IMG/VR virus record: IMGVR_UViG_3300017742_000104
Span: 1 to 25,592 of that record
Direction: 5' to 3' (one strand)
Source of the DNA: a virus
DNA: 25,592 nucleotides
Below the pieces are notes generated by a model. The model made no database searches, had not been told where the DNA came from, and saw only the letters and a list, made by a program, of their open reading frames with translations. Shown here piece by piece: positions 1 to 7,303 of the stretch; within the stretch, counting starts at the first letter, position 1, and each line of letters starts with the position of its first letter. A program made the translations under genes and the position numbers.

Positions 1-612
1 TATTTATTTTGTCCTAAAGCAGGTATTTACAATTATGTATTTGATGAAGATTTAACTTCACTATACCCTTCAATTATTATGACTATTAATATTGGTAAAG
101 AAACTATGGTTGGTAGAATTATAGATGCTGATGATAGAAATAATAGATTAGGATTAAATGATTTATTAAATAGAGATCCTGAAGAAGAGCTTATTATTGA
201 AAATGTTAAACGAAATAGAACTAAAGTTAATGTTGGTCGATTAACATCAATGATTAAACAAAATGAATTATCTATTTCTGCTAATGGTGTAATGTTTGCT
301 ACTAATAGAGAATCAGTTTTATCAACTATACTTAAAAAATGGTTTGATGAAAGAGTTTTATATAAAAATGAAATGAAAACAGCATATAAATCGGGTAATA
401 AAGAATTAGGTGCAGCATTTCATATGAAACAATATACAATGAAAATTTTGCTAAATAGTTTGTATGGTGCAACTGCCCTTGGTAGTTTCCGTTATGGTAA
501 TGTTATTTTATCTGAAGCTATTACTTTAAGTGGTCAACGCATTATTCAAGAAAGTGCATTAACAGCAAATAGACATATTAATAAAGTTATGAAAGGAGAA
601 ACTACATTATGA
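1..612 (+). CDS. 43A: Family B DNA polymerase, N-terminal part of a split gene (gp43A-like), 5' end outside window
   Basis: This is the replicative phage DNA polymerase, cut by the left window edge; the frame is open from base 1. Motif A (DLTSLYPSII) is at visible residues 17-26 with the metal-binding Asp at 17. Motif B (KILLNSLYG) is at 148-156, followed by FRYG as in T4-type enzymes. The frame then ends in TGA before motif C, which lies in the next gene. The exonuclease and N-terminal domains must lie upstream. The stop overlaps the next start as ATGA, and AAAGGAG (592-598) sits 10 bases before that start. The protein cannot polymerise alone, because the second catalytic carboxylate is on the other polypeptide. 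A single-base assembly error is the alternative explanation for the split. Confidence 0.9.
   Translation, partial: YLFCPKAGIYNYVFDEDLTSLYPSIIMTINIGKETMVGRIIDADDRNNRLGLNDLLNRDPEEELIIENVKRNRTKVNVGRLTSMIKQNELSISANGVMFATNRESVLSTILKKWFDERVLYKNEMKTAYKSGNKELGAAFHMKQYTMKILLNSLYGATALGSFRYGNVILSEAITLSGQRIIQESALTANRHINKVMKGETTL
592..598 (+). promoter_or_regulatory. Shine-Dalgarno-like AAAGGAG before the second polymerase gene
   Basis: AAAGGAG lies 10 bases before the ATG at 609, inside the end of the first polymerase gene. Most starts in this window have only A-rich leaders, so a site of this quality at the polymerase junction supports true reinitiation or independent initiation of the second part. It could also be chance, since the codons ATG AAA GGA GAA encode ordinary residues. 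Confidence 0.5.
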
Positions 613-1541
613 AACACATAGAAGATACTCCTTGGTGGATTTGTGATCCTGAAGATATTAATTATGTAGCATATTCTGACACTGATTCTATTTATATTCA
701 TGCAGAACCTTTACTTAGACACCTCTACCCAGATTTTAATGAGATGTCTAGTGAAGATAAAGATGATAAGTTAGAGAGTATTGCTTTAAAATATCAAGAT
801 ATTATTACTGATTCTTACAGTGAACTAGCCACAGACTGTTTCAATGCTAAAGGAAAGCATAGATTAGAAATGAAAACTGAATGTGTTATCCGTTCAGCTT
901 ATTTTAGAGCTACAAGACGTTATGCTCAATGGATTACGAAACAAGAAGGTATTGTAAAAGAATCACTTGATGTTAAAGGTCTTGAATTTAAAAAAGCAAA
1001 TTTCCCACCTGTATTAGGTAAATTCTTCCATAAAACCTTAGTTGACGTGTTAAAAGGTACAGAACAACCTGAAATTGATGCTCGTGTTAAAGACTTTAGA
1101 CAGCAAATATTAGATGGTAGTATATCGCTAACTGAGTTAGGTAATCCAACATCAGTTAAAACATTAAATAAATACACTGAACGAAAAGCTAGGGCAGGTG
1201 AAATGTTTACTACTGTAGCTAAAGGTGCTCCTGCAGCTGTAAGAGCAGTTATTAGACATAATGATTTGTTAAAATTTTGGGGTTTAAATAGAGAACATAG
1301 TCAAATAACTCAAGGTGAAAAAGTTAAATGGATCTATTTAAAACCAAACCCATATCAAATTGATGCTATTGCTTTTTTAGATTGGGATCTTGCACCTAAA
1401 ATTCGTACATTTATAGAAGAGTATGCAGATAGGAAAAAAATATTTGAGTCTATTTTGCTTAATAAATTAGAAGGATTTTATAATGATTTAGGGTGGACAT
1501 TAAATTTAAACCCTTATAAAGATATGTTTTTTAAATTTTAA
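609..1541 (+). CDS. 43B: Family B DNA polymerase, C-terminal part of a split gene (gp43B-like)
   Basis: This 310-residue protein is the palm/thumb remainder of the replicative polymerase. Motif C (YSDTDS) is at residues 22-27 with catalytic Asp24 and Asp26. Downstream, ATRRYAQW and DVKGLEFKK match the T4/RB69 region containing KKRYALN and IMGLETQK. GEKVKWIYLKPNP aligns with the thumb segment GEKVYVLPLREGNP. The C-terminus PYKDMFFKF (302-310) resembles the T4 gp43 tail SLFDMFDF, which binds the sliding clamp. It must join the upstream fragment to make a working enzyme. The start overlaps the preceding stop as ATGA and has an upstream AAAGGAG, unusual in this window, which favours separate translation of the second part. 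Confidence 0.9.
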   Translation: MKHIEDTPWWICDPEDINYVAYSDTDSIYIHAEPLLRHLYPDFNEMSSEDKDDKLESIALKYQDIITDSYSELATDCFNAKGKHRLEMKTECVIRSAYFRATRRYAQWITKQEGIVKESLDVKGLEFKKANFPPVLGKFFHKTLVDVLKGTEQPEIDARVKDFRQQILDGSISLTELGNPTSVKTLNKYTERKARAGEMFTTVAKGAPAAVRAVIRHNDLLKFWGLNREHSQITQGEKVKWIYLKPNPYQIDAIAFLDWDLAPKIRTFIEEYADRKKIFESILLNKLEGFYNDLGWTLNLNPYKDMFFKF

Positions 1542-1545
1542 ATAA

Positions 1546-2280
1546 ATGATAAATAAATTAAAAGTACAATCAATAATTAATAAGTATTACTTAGGTACTA
1601 ATGAATCAGTAAAGTGGGAAATTAAAGATAATTCACTAAATATTGATTTTATGACCCCAACTAAGGATGTTATTGGGAATGTTACATGCACGGACTTTAA
1701 ACTGGAAGATAGTAAATTAGCCATTTATGATACTAAAAAATTACAGAATTTAATTAGTATTTGTAATGGTGATTTATTACTAGAATTTGAAAAAAATAAT
1801 GCAATTTATACCAAATTAAAAATATCAGACCTTAATTTTAACCTTAACTATGCTCTATCAGATCCCTTATTAATAGGTAAAGTTGGTGAAGTAACGGAAG
1901 CTGAATGGGTAGTAGAATTAGATCTAACACAAGAAGATATTAATAATATTATCAAAGCAAAAAGTGCATTAGCATTAGTAGATAATATGTTAGTAACAAC
2001 TACTACTAATTTAGATAACGAAAATGTAGTTGAATTTGTTTTTGGTGATGAATCTGGACATAATAATAAAATTACATACCAGGTATCAGGTAATATTAAA
2101 GAACAAGATATGAAATTACCATTTAATTCTGATACTTTTAAAACCATACTTCAAGCAAATAAAGATATGGAAGGTGGAAAATTAAAATTAAGTAGCATGG
2201 GACTAATGAGGTTAGATTTTAACTTAGATGATATTTCCTCAAAATATTTTATGGTAAGAAAAGCAGAAACAGAATTTTAA
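1546..2280 (+). CDS. 45: Sliding clamp (T4 gp45-like)
   Basis: This 244-residue protein fits the trimeric phage sliding clamp that tethers polymerase to DNA and, in T4, also activates late transcription. T4 gp45 has 228 residues. The segment AIYDTKKLQNLISICNGD aligns with T4 AIYDLNGFLGILSLVNDD. The end, YFMVRKAETEF, aligns with the T4 end YVVALEADSTHDF. The rest has the alternating beta-strand character of clamp folds and no Cys-rich or catalytic motif. It follows the polymerase by four bases, so the two are probably co-transcribed. The likely clients are the polymerase tail PYKDMFFKF and the loader encoded at 5489-7303. Overall similarity to T4 is weak, so the call rests on these anchors and on context. 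Confidence 0.8.
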   Translation: MINKLKVQSIINKYYLGTNESVKWEIKDNSLNIDFMTPTKDVIGNVTCTDFKLEDSKLAIYDTKKLQNLISICNGDLLLEFEKNNAIYTKLKISDLNFNLNYALSDPLLIGKVGEVTEAEWVVELDLTQEDINNIIKAKSALALVDNMLVTTTTNLDNENVVEFVFGDESGHNNKITYQVSGNIKEQDMKLPFNSDTFKTILQANKDMEGGKLKLSSMGLMRLDFNLDDISSKYFMVRKAETEF

Positions 2281-2290
2281 TATACGTATA
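2281..2290. repeat. Short perfect palindrome TATACGTATA
   Basis: A 10-base perfect palindrome directly follows the clamp stop codon. The rest of the 92-base gap before the hsp20 gene holds a GC-rich patch (GCTTGGGCGCG, 2307-2317) and a T-run (TTTTATTTTTTT). A weak hairpin before the T-run could terminate transcription, but the stem is short. No TTTG-N20-TATATT promoter is visible here, although a promoter for the heat-shock gene would be expected. Confidence 0.3.
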
Positions 2291-2372
2291 ACAAAATATA
2301 ATCGCAGCTTGGGCGCGTAAGTTTTATTTTTTTAACCCGCTGATCGAAAGACAGCACAAATATATAAATGAT

Positions 2373-2798
2373 ATGAGTACATTATTCAACGAACACCCGT
2401 TAACACCCTTCGATATTTTATATCGAAATTTTTTCAAAGCAGATGAGCAATTCGCTCCTGCATTAAATTCCAAACAACCACATCCTTTAGACATTTATCA
2501 CGATCCCGAAGGTCTTTACTTTGAGATTGCGTGTACTGGTCTTACTAAAGAAGATATCTCAATTGAGGTAGAATCTGATGTATTAAGGATATCCTATGAT
2601 AAACCAAAAGAAGAAACCCCAACAGATTTGTCAGGGTATATTTATCATGGTTTAAGTAGAAAATCATTCAGTTTAGGATATAAAATTGCACCTAAATTTG
2701 ATTTAACAAAAATTGATGCTGAAATGGAAAATGGATTATTAAAAATCTCAATCCCACTTACCAAAGAAGCTAAACCAAAAGCAATTAAAATTAAGTAA
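2373..2798 (+). CDS. hsp20: Small heat-shock protein, Hsp20/alpha-crystallin family
   Basis: This 141-residue ATP-independent holdase would keep unfolded proteins soluble for later refolding. The alpha-crystallin domain spans about residues 46-132: LDIYHDPEGLYFEIACTGL, the strand VLRISYDKP, the dimerisation-loop region YIYHGLSRKSFSLGY, and the hallmark MENGLLKISIP. The C-terminal IKIK supplies the I-x-I anchor that docks into neighbouring subunits. The N-terminal region SPF/TPFDILYRNFF type (TPFDILYRNFF at 11-21) is typical of IbpA/HspA proteins. Hsp20 genes also occur in T4-like cyanophages. Here it sits just before GroES and GroEL, making a phage chaperone block inside the replication module. 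Confidence 0.93.
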   Translation: MSTLFNEHPLTPFDILYRNFFKADEQFAPALNSKQPHPLDIYHDPEGLYFEIACTGLTKEDISIEVESDVLRISYDKPKEETPTDLSGYIYHGLSRKSFSLGYKIAPKFDLTKIDAEMENGLLKISIPLTKEAKPKAIKIK

Positions 2799-2839
2799 TA
2801 GTTTTAAAAGAAAAACGTGTCCAAGCGCGATTTTATTCG

Positions 2840-2847
2840 TATATTAC
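2840..2847 (+). promoter_or_regulatory. Promoter-like -7 element TATATTAC (P1), before the 106-aa gene and groES-groEL
   Basis: TTCGTATATTAC at 2837-2847 matches the core shared by the stronger promoters in this window. The bases 20 upstream (2816-2819, CGTG) match TTTG poorly, so the call rests on the -7 region and the shared downstream GTTATAAATAA also seen at the site near 5459. A GC-rich patch (CCAAGCGCG) lies in the spacer. It would drive the unknown gene at 2874 together with groES and groEL. Confidence 0.55.
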
Positions 2848-2873
2848 AGTTATAAATAATAAAGAAAAGTTAT

Positions 2874-3194
2874 ATGAGAAACACAATTATTAAGGATCCA
2901 ATCCTAGAGCCTTATCACCTTTCAAAAGATCAATATTGCTATACTTTGATTGAAACTATCACTCCTGATGAGAAAAATATTGGGAAGTTTGGTAAAAAAG
3001 ATAATGGTAATCAAGGTAAAGATTATGAAAAACCTATTGGGTATTACACTAATTTAGCATCAGCACTTAAAAAAATAGCTACCCTTAAATTACACAACCA
3101 ACAGTCTTACCCCACTGTAAAAGAATATATTAAAGAGTGGGAATATCAAAAAGAAGAAATAGCAAAATTATTAACACAATTAGAATTAGTATGA
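2874..3194 (+). CDS. Hypothetical 106-residue phage protein
   Basis: Function unknown. The N-terminal half includes a short strand-rich segment around YCYTLIETITPDEKNIGKFG. The middle holds YYTNLASALKKIATLKL, and the end is a helix (EYIKEWEYQKEEIAKLLTQLEL). This pattern, a query residue pair followed by a helix of the form yyt-l-alkki, recurs in small phage proteins of unknown role, but I cannot name the family with confidence. It begins an operon of this gene, groES and groEL: its stop overlaps the groES start as ATGA and the promoter-like P1 lies just upstream. No transmembrane segment, signal peptide or Cys cluster is visible. Confidence 0.75.
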   Translation: MRNTIIKDPILEPYHLSKDQYCYTLIETITPDEKNIGKFGKKDNGNQGKDYEKPIGYYTNLASALKKIATLKLHNQQSYPTVKEYIKEWEYQKEEIAKLLTQLELV

Positions 3195-3535
3195 ATTTAG
3201 AAGCACTATTTGATGCGGTTATTGTTAAACCGTTAGAAGTAGAGGAAACAATGTATGGAAATATTGTTGTACCTGATCTTGGAAAAGATAAAAATGAAAA
3301 AGGAACAGTTGTAGCTGTAGGCCCTGGTAGACCATCTGTTACAGGTGATCATTTCTTTGAAACTAAAGTTAAAGTTGGAGATGTAGTAGTTTTACCTACT
3401 ATGGGATTCACAAAATTAGAACATGAAGGAGAAGAATATTTTGTAGGACCTGAACAACAAATTTTAGCTAAAATAATAGTTGAATCAACAATTGAAGAAG
3501 TATTAGAACAAACAGAACCATTTAACGAAGATTAA
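3191..3535 (+). CDS. groES: Co-chaperonin GroES
   Basis: This 114-residue protein is the heptameric lid of the chaperonin. The N-terminus LFDAVIVKPLEVEETMYG matches LHDRVIVKRKEVETKSAG of E. coli GroES. Then come the mobile-loop/roof region NIVVPDLGKDKNEKGTVVAVGPG, KVGDVVVLPTMG, and the closing strands EEYFVGPEQQILAKI. The IVL tripeptide that contacts GroEL is represented by IVV. An acidic extension (about 17 residues after AKIIVES) makes it longer than the usual 97 residues. I chose the ATG at 3191, overlapping the previous stop as ATGA, over an in-frame ATG at 3137, because homology begins at MNLEALFD. groEL starts two bases after its stop. Confidence 0.93.
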   Translation: MNLEALFDAVIVKPLEVEETMYGNIVVPDLGKDKNEKGTVVAVGPGRPSVTGDHFFETKVKVGDVVVLPTMGFTKLEHEGEEYFVGPEQQILAKIIVESTIEEVLEQTEPFNED

Positions 3536-3536
3536 A

Positions 3537-5159
3537 ATGCCAGTAGATTTAAGAAAACAAATAGAATTCGGGACTGACGCCCGAAATGAATTAATGGAAG
3601 GAATAAATATCCTTGCAGACTCAGTAGTAAGTACATTAGGACCAAATGGTAGAAATGTATTAATCAGTAATTTCCCAGGAAAACCTATGAGCACAAAAGA
3701 TGGTGTTACAGTAGCTAAAAGTGTTTGTGTGGATGGGAATGTTAAAGAGTTAGGTGTTAGAACAGTAAAGGAAGCAGCTATCAAAACAGCAGATAAGGCT
3801 GGAGATGGTACCACAACCTCTACTCTATTAGCTCGAGAAATGATTAATGCTGGTCTATCTAGTTTACATAATGGAGAAAATGCAGTAGAGATTAAAAGAG
3901 GAATTGACAAAGCAGTTAAAGAAGTTATTAATTGTCTTAGAAAGAATATTTCAGAAGACATTTCTTCTGAAGAACAACTCCAACAAGTAGCAACCATTTC
4001 AGCTAATAATGATATTGAGATTGGTAAATTAATTGCTACTGCAATTGAAAAAGTAGGATCCGATGGAGTAGTTCATATTGAAGAATCAAAATCAGGTGAC
4101 ACATACCTTGAAACAGTAGAAGGTATGCAGTTTGACAGAGGTTATAAATCACACTTTTTTGTTACTGATAATAATACTATGTCATGTAAATTAGATGATT
4201 GTTACGTTTTAGTTGCTAATCATAAATTTACCCAAGTAAAAGAATTACTTCCAATTTTAGAACAAGTTTCAGCAACAAATAAATCATTACTAATTATTGC
4301 TGAAGATATTGATAATGAAGCTCTTGCAACTTTAATTGTAAATAAATCAAGAGGAATTCTAAAAGTAGCTGCTGTTAAAGCTCCTGATTTTGGAGATAGA
4401 AGAAAACTTATTTTAGAAGATATTGCTACTATGACTGGTGGTCAAGTATTTGATACTAGTAAAGGTATGAAACTTGATAAATTTACTTGGGACTGGTTTG
4501 GACAATCCAGAGCAGTAACAGTAACTAAAGAACAAACCACTATTATTGATGGTAAAGGAAATGAAGATGCAATTAATACTAGAATAGAAGAATTGCAAAC
4601 TCAAATTGAAAAATCAACTACCCCATTTGAAACTGAACAACTTCAGAATAGATTAGCTAAAATGGTAGGAGGTGTTTCAATTATTCATGTTGGTGGTTTA
4701 ACAGAAACTGAGTTAAGAGAAAAGAAGGATAGAGTAGATGATGCATTACATGCAACACAAGCTGCATTGGAAGAAGGTATTGTACCTGGAGGTGGAGCTG
4801 CTTTACTTTATGCTAGAAATAAAATTGATGTTTCTACTACTGGTGGGGAAATTGTGTATCAAGCTTGTGGTAAACCATTTGAACAAATCCTCATTAATGC
4901 TGGTTATGACTCTACAGACGCTCAAATGATCGGTAAATACCAATTAGTAGAATCAGGTAATAGTGAATGGGCAGGTTTTAACCTTAAGACAGAAAAAGTA
5001 GTAGATATGAAAAAAGCAGGTATTATTGATCCAACTAAAGTAACACGAACAGCACTTGAAAATGCAGCTGCAGTTGCGGGAACAATACTTCTTACAGAAT
5101 GTGTTATTGTAGAACATCCTGAAAAAAAAGATCCAACACCTGATGAAATACACTATTAA
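3537..5159 (+). CDS. groEL: Chaperonin GroEL, phage-encoded
   Basis: A full-length 540-residue chaperonin that folds proteins in an ATP-driven double ring. The equatorial ATP site is intact: TLGPNGRNV (33-41), KDG with Asp55 (E. coli Asp52) and AGDGTTT with Asp90 (E. coli Asp87). RVDDALHAT in the second equatorial half keeps the catalytic Asp matching E. coli Asp398, followed by GIVPGGGAAL. The apical domain has EGMQFDRGYKSHFF and KELLPILE, so hydrophobic substrate and GroES contacts are kept. The region after LLYARNK is shorter than in E. coli, and the C-terminus (EKKDPTPDEIHY) lacks the GGM repeat tail. It is adjacent to groES, so a complete phage chaperonin system is likely. Phage GroELs are known, for example in Pseudomonas phage EL. 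Confidence 0.97.
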   Translation: MPVDLRKQIEFGTDARNELMEGINILADSVVSTLGPNGRNVLISNFPGKPMSTKDGVTVAKSVCVDGNVKELGVRTVKEAAIKTADKAGDGTTTSTLLAREMINAGLSSLHNGENAVEIKRGIDKAVKEVINCLRKNISEDISSEEQLQQVATISANNDIEIGKLIATAIEKVGSDGVVHIEESKSGDTYLETVEGMQFDRGYKSHFFVTDNNTMSCKLDDCYVLVANHKFTQVKELLPILEQVSATNKSLLIIAEDIDNEALATLIVNKSRGILKVAAVKAPDFGDRRKLILEDIATMTGGQVFDTSKGMKLDKFTWDWFGQSRAVTVTKEQTTIIDGKGNEDAINTRIEELQTQIEKSTTPFETEQLQNRLAKMVGGVSIIHVGGLTETELREKKDRVDDALHATQAALEEGIVPGGGAALLYARNKIDVSTTGGEIVYQACGKPFEQILINAGYDSTDAQMIGKYQLVESGNSEWAGFNLKTEKVVDMKKAGIIDPTKVTRTALENAAAVAGTILLTECVIVEHPEKKDPTPDEIHY

Positions 5160-5161
5160 TT

Positions 5162-5434
5162 ATGGCTAAAAAAATAGAAGAACATAATGAATTGATTGCA
5201 ACTAGAGTCCCACCTGGAGATAGGTGGGTTCTAGTTGGTGATCCTAAGAAGGAAGTATTTACTACTTTAACTGATGCTTTAGAAGCATTTTTACATCAAA
5301 CAGGATTTAAAGGGTCTTATAGATTAGACCCTATGGATAGTAAATTGTATGCTATTCAAACAAATGAGGTTGAAGTTAAAAAAGAAGAACCTAAAATGTT
5401 TAGTTTGTATGGAGAATTTAAACAAGGCATTTAA
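5162..5434 (+). CDS. Hypothetical 90-residue protein downstream of groEL
   Basis: Function unknown. The gene starts three bases after the groEL stop and is probably the last gene of the groES-groEL transcript, because a strong promoter (5435-5466) follows directly. The protein is soluble, with a possible alpha/beta segment VPPGDRWVLVGDPKKEVFTT, a helix TDALEAFLHQTG and a charged C-terminal stretch EVEVKKEEPKMF. There is no Cys cluster, membrane segment or catalytic motif I recognise. Its position could suggest a role linked to the chaperonin, but that is context only. Confidence 0.75.
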   Translation: MAKKIEEHNELIATRVPPGDRWVLVGDPKKEVFTTLTDALEAFLHQTGFKGSYRLDPMDSKLYAIQTNEVEVKKEEPKMFSLYGEFKQGI

Positions 5435-5466
5435 TTTGGATATATTAAATATTATTCGTATATTTA
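5435..5466 (+). promoter_or_regulatory. Promoter P2, TTTG-N20-TATATTTA, before the clamp loader genes
   Basis: TTTG at 5435-5438, a 20-base spacer and TATATTTA at 5459-5466 match the repeated promoter of this window and resemble the Bacteroidota housekeeping consensus. The -7 region is part of TTCGTATATTTAC. The first downstream start is 5489, giving a short leader with A-rich GTTATAAATAAAAAG. It probably drives the gp44-gp62 group. Confidence 0.8.
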
Positions 5467-5488
5467 CGTTATAAATAAAAAGTTATAA

Positions 5489-6397
5489 ATGAAAGATCAC
5501 GGGTTATTAGTTGAGCGTTATAGACCAATTGAATTAGAAAATTATGTTGGTAATGAGCATATTAAAAAAACTATTAAACAATATTTAGGTCAAAATGATA
5601 TTCAAAATCTTGTATTTTATGGACCTGCAGGAACGGGAAAAACAACTCTTGCTAAACTCATTGTTAAAAATCTTGATTGTGAGCATCTTTATATTAATGC
5701 CTCAGATGAACGTGGTATTGAAACGATTAGAGATAAAGTATCAGGATTTGCGTCATCAGCTAGTTTTAAACCACTTAAAGTGGTCATTTTGGATGAAGCT
5801 GATTTTCTTACTATTCAGGCGCAGGCTTCTCTCCGTAATGTCATTGAAACATTTTCGCGTACTACTAGGTTTATCTTAACTTGTAATTATATAGAACGTA
5901 TTATTGATCCATTACAATCTAGATGTCAAACACTTAAAGTTGTTCCTCCATCAAAGCAAGATATTGCTTACCATCTTATGGATGTGTTTAAAAGTGAAGA
6001 AGTTGATTGTAGTGCTGATGATTTAAAAATTATTGTAAATCAATATTACCCTGATATTCGTAAAATGCTTAATACTATCCAACTATCAATTCAAGATAGT
6101 GAAGTAGTAATAGATAAATCAGTACTTGTATCATCTAATTATATGGTTCAAGTATTAAAAGAATTAAAAAATGCTAAACCGAATTGGAGAACTATTAGAC
6201 AAATTATCGCTAATGCGAATGTTAATGATTTTGAGGAATTTTATCGTTATTTGTATGATAATGCTTCTATATACGCAAATGGAAATGAAGGAATGGTTGC
6301 TATTTATATCAACGAGTATAGTTATCAGTCTAATTTCCGTATTGATAAAGAAATTAACATAATGGCTCTTATAGCAAAATTAATAGAATTAAAATGA
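5489..6397 (+). CDS. 44: Clamp loader large subunit, AAA+ ATPase (T4 gp44-like)
   Basis: This 302-residue protein (T4 gp44 has 319) is the ATPase that opens the sliding clamp and loads it on primer-template DNA. It begins with the RFC-type box VERYRPIELENYVGNEHI. Walker A is GPAGTGKT (45-52), Walker B is VVILDEAD (98-105), sensor 1 is in FILTCNYI (128-135) and the arginine-finger motif SRC is at 144-146. The last 100 or so residues form the helical collar. T4 uses four copies with one gp62; the gp62-like partner is two small genes downstream at 6863. The end overlaps the next start as ATGA. Confidence 0.95.
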   Translation: MKDHGLLVERYRPIELENYVGNEHIKKTIKQYLGQNDIQNLVFYGPAGTGKTTLAKLIVKNLDCEHLYINASDERGIETIRDKVSGFASSASFKPLKVVILDEADFLTIQAQASLRNVIETFSRTTRFILTCNYIERIIDPLQSRCQTLKVVPPSKQDIAYHLMDVFKSEEVDCSADDLKIIVNQYYPDIRKMLNTIQLSIQDSEVVIDKSVLVSSNYMVQVLKELKNAKPNWRTIRQIIANANVNDFEEFYRYLYDNASIYANGNEGMVAIYINEYSYQSNFRIDKEINIMALIAKLIELK

Positions 6398-6606
6398 AAT
6401 TTAAATCATTTAATATGAAAGAGTTTTTAATATTCCTTGTAATTTGGATTAGTCAAAATTTGGCAATACCATTCTGGATGTTAGGACATATTCATTTAAG
6501 TTTAAATGTATATAAAGATCTACATGAAATAATCGCTAGTGTAGGTATGAATATTTTAGTAGCGATTGGATTTTATCTTGATTATAAACAAAACAGTAAC
6601 AATTAA
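6394..6606 (+). CDS. Small membrane protein, 70 residues
   Basis: Two hydrophobic segments are visible: about residues 10-30 (EFLIFLVIWISQNLAIPFW) and about 45-62 (IIASVGMNILVAIGFYL), joined by a short loop with HIHLSLNVYKDLHE. It should sit in the inner membrane with both ends on the same side. Its start overlaps the gp44 stop as ATGA, so it is translated from the clamp loader message. Placing a membrane protein between the two clamp loader subunits is odd and I cannot give it a function. Confidence 0.75.
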   Translation: MKFKSFNMKEFLIFLVIWISQNLAIPFWMLGHIHLSLNVYKDLHEIIASVGMNILVAIGFYLDYKQNSNN

Positions 6607-6617
6607 ATTAAATTAAA

Positions 6618-6863
6618 ATGAGTGAAAAACAAAACATGCAAATGAATGTTGATTTGAAATCAACAACAGCAATTGAGGGAACTGATGGTAATCATATCTT
6701 TCAACAAGGTGTATTACTTAGAAAGGTATCTAAGTTTGTAGTAGGAGCGGATGAAGACGCTGTAATGCCTATCCCAGTATTTTTTGATACAGTATCTGGT
6801 AAGGTATTAGAATCAACAGTACCTGTAGAGCTTAGAGAAGAATACAAAGATATTACTCTTTAA
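6618..6863 (+). CDS. Hypothetical 81-residue protein between clamp loader genes
   Basis: Function unknown. The N-terminus is polar (MSEKQNMQMNVDLKSTTAIEG) and probably flexible. A strand-rich segment follows (HIFQQGVLLRKVSKFVVG, then MPIPVFFDTVSGKVLES). No membrane segment or metal site is visible. Its stop overlaps the start of the gp62-like gene as TAATG, so the two are likely translationally coupled. Confidence 0.72.
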   Translation: MSEKQNMQMNVDLKSTTAIEGTDGNHIFQQGVLLRKVSKFVVGADEDAVMPIPVFFDTVSGKVLESTVPVELREEYKDITL

Positions 6864-7303
6864 TGTCTCAAATCGAGGTAAAAAACATATTTGATTGGTT
6901 GGAGGAGATAACTTACAAGAAATCTCCTCCATCAAATTTCTCACAAGCTTCGTGGGATAAGTGGAATTCTTACATGATACATAGATACGTATCAATGTAT
7001 ATAGGTTACATTGATGTTGCAAACTATGTACAAAAAATTAACCCACAAAATAAACAACAAATATATTCAATTTACCGAGAAATGATTCCAAAAAAGAAAA
7101 CCTGGCTTAAATACATTAAAAATCAAAATAAAAGAAATTATCAAGAATTAGCTGAATACGTAGCTGAATATTTCCATTGTTCGCTTGGAGAAGCAGATCA
7201 TTATATTGATATTTTAAGACGTGTTGGAGTAGAGAATATCTTATGGGATATGGGAGTTGAACAAAAAGAAATAGATAAATTATTTAAAAAAGCAGAATTA
7301 TGA
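6863..7303 (+). CDS. 62: Clamp loader small subunit (gp62-like)
   Basis: This 146-residue protein would complete the clamp loader with the gp44-like ATPase. It resembles the short gp62 proteins of cyanophages rather than T4 gp62 (187 residues). The shared pattern is an N-terminal FDWLEEITYKK, WNSYMIHRYVSMY (compare FMVNRGLSYF), then IPKKKTWLKYIK (compare IPKRKRFSKW) and AEYFHCSLGEADHYIDIL (compare AKYYGYSNEKAKQVKDL). No Walker motif is present, as expected for this subunit. The start overlaps the previous stop as TAATG, and its own stop overlaps the next gene as ATGA. The family call is from remembered sequence patterns and position. Confidence 0.72.
   Translation: MSQIEVKNIFDWLEEITYKKSPPSNFSQASWDKWNSYMIHRYVSMYIGYIDVANYVQKINPQNKQQIYSIYREMIPKKKTWLKYIKNQNKRNYQELAEYVAEYFHCSLGEADHYIDILRRVGVENILWDMGVEQKEIDKLFKKAEL

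Noticed and set aside
603-615. Programmed -1 frameshift to fuse the two polymerase parts
   Set aside because: No X XXY YYZ slippery sequence or downstream structure is evident at the junction; the ATGA overlap with an upstream AAAGGAG fits separate initiation better. An assembly indel is not excluded.
3137-3190. Longer start for groES at 3137
   Set aside because: It would add residues with no GroES similarity and overlap the upstream gene by 58 bases; the ATG at 3191 fits both homology and the ATGA coupling.
2874-3194. Idea that the 106-residue gene is RegA, the T4 translational repressor
   Set aside because: Size and neighbourhood are close to RegA, but no RegA sequence phrase could be recognised, so it is left unnamed.
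3150-3540. CIRCE-type heat-shock operator near groES
   Set aside because: No TTAGCACTC/GAGTGCTAA inverted repeat is present upstream of groES or hsp20.
3503-3997. Long minus-strand open frame opposite groEL
   Set aside because: It overlaps the conserved groEL coding sequence, has no promoter or start context, and its product is a shadow of codon bias. The same holds for the other minus-strand frames, such as those at 926-1177, 1848-2147 and 16349-16600.
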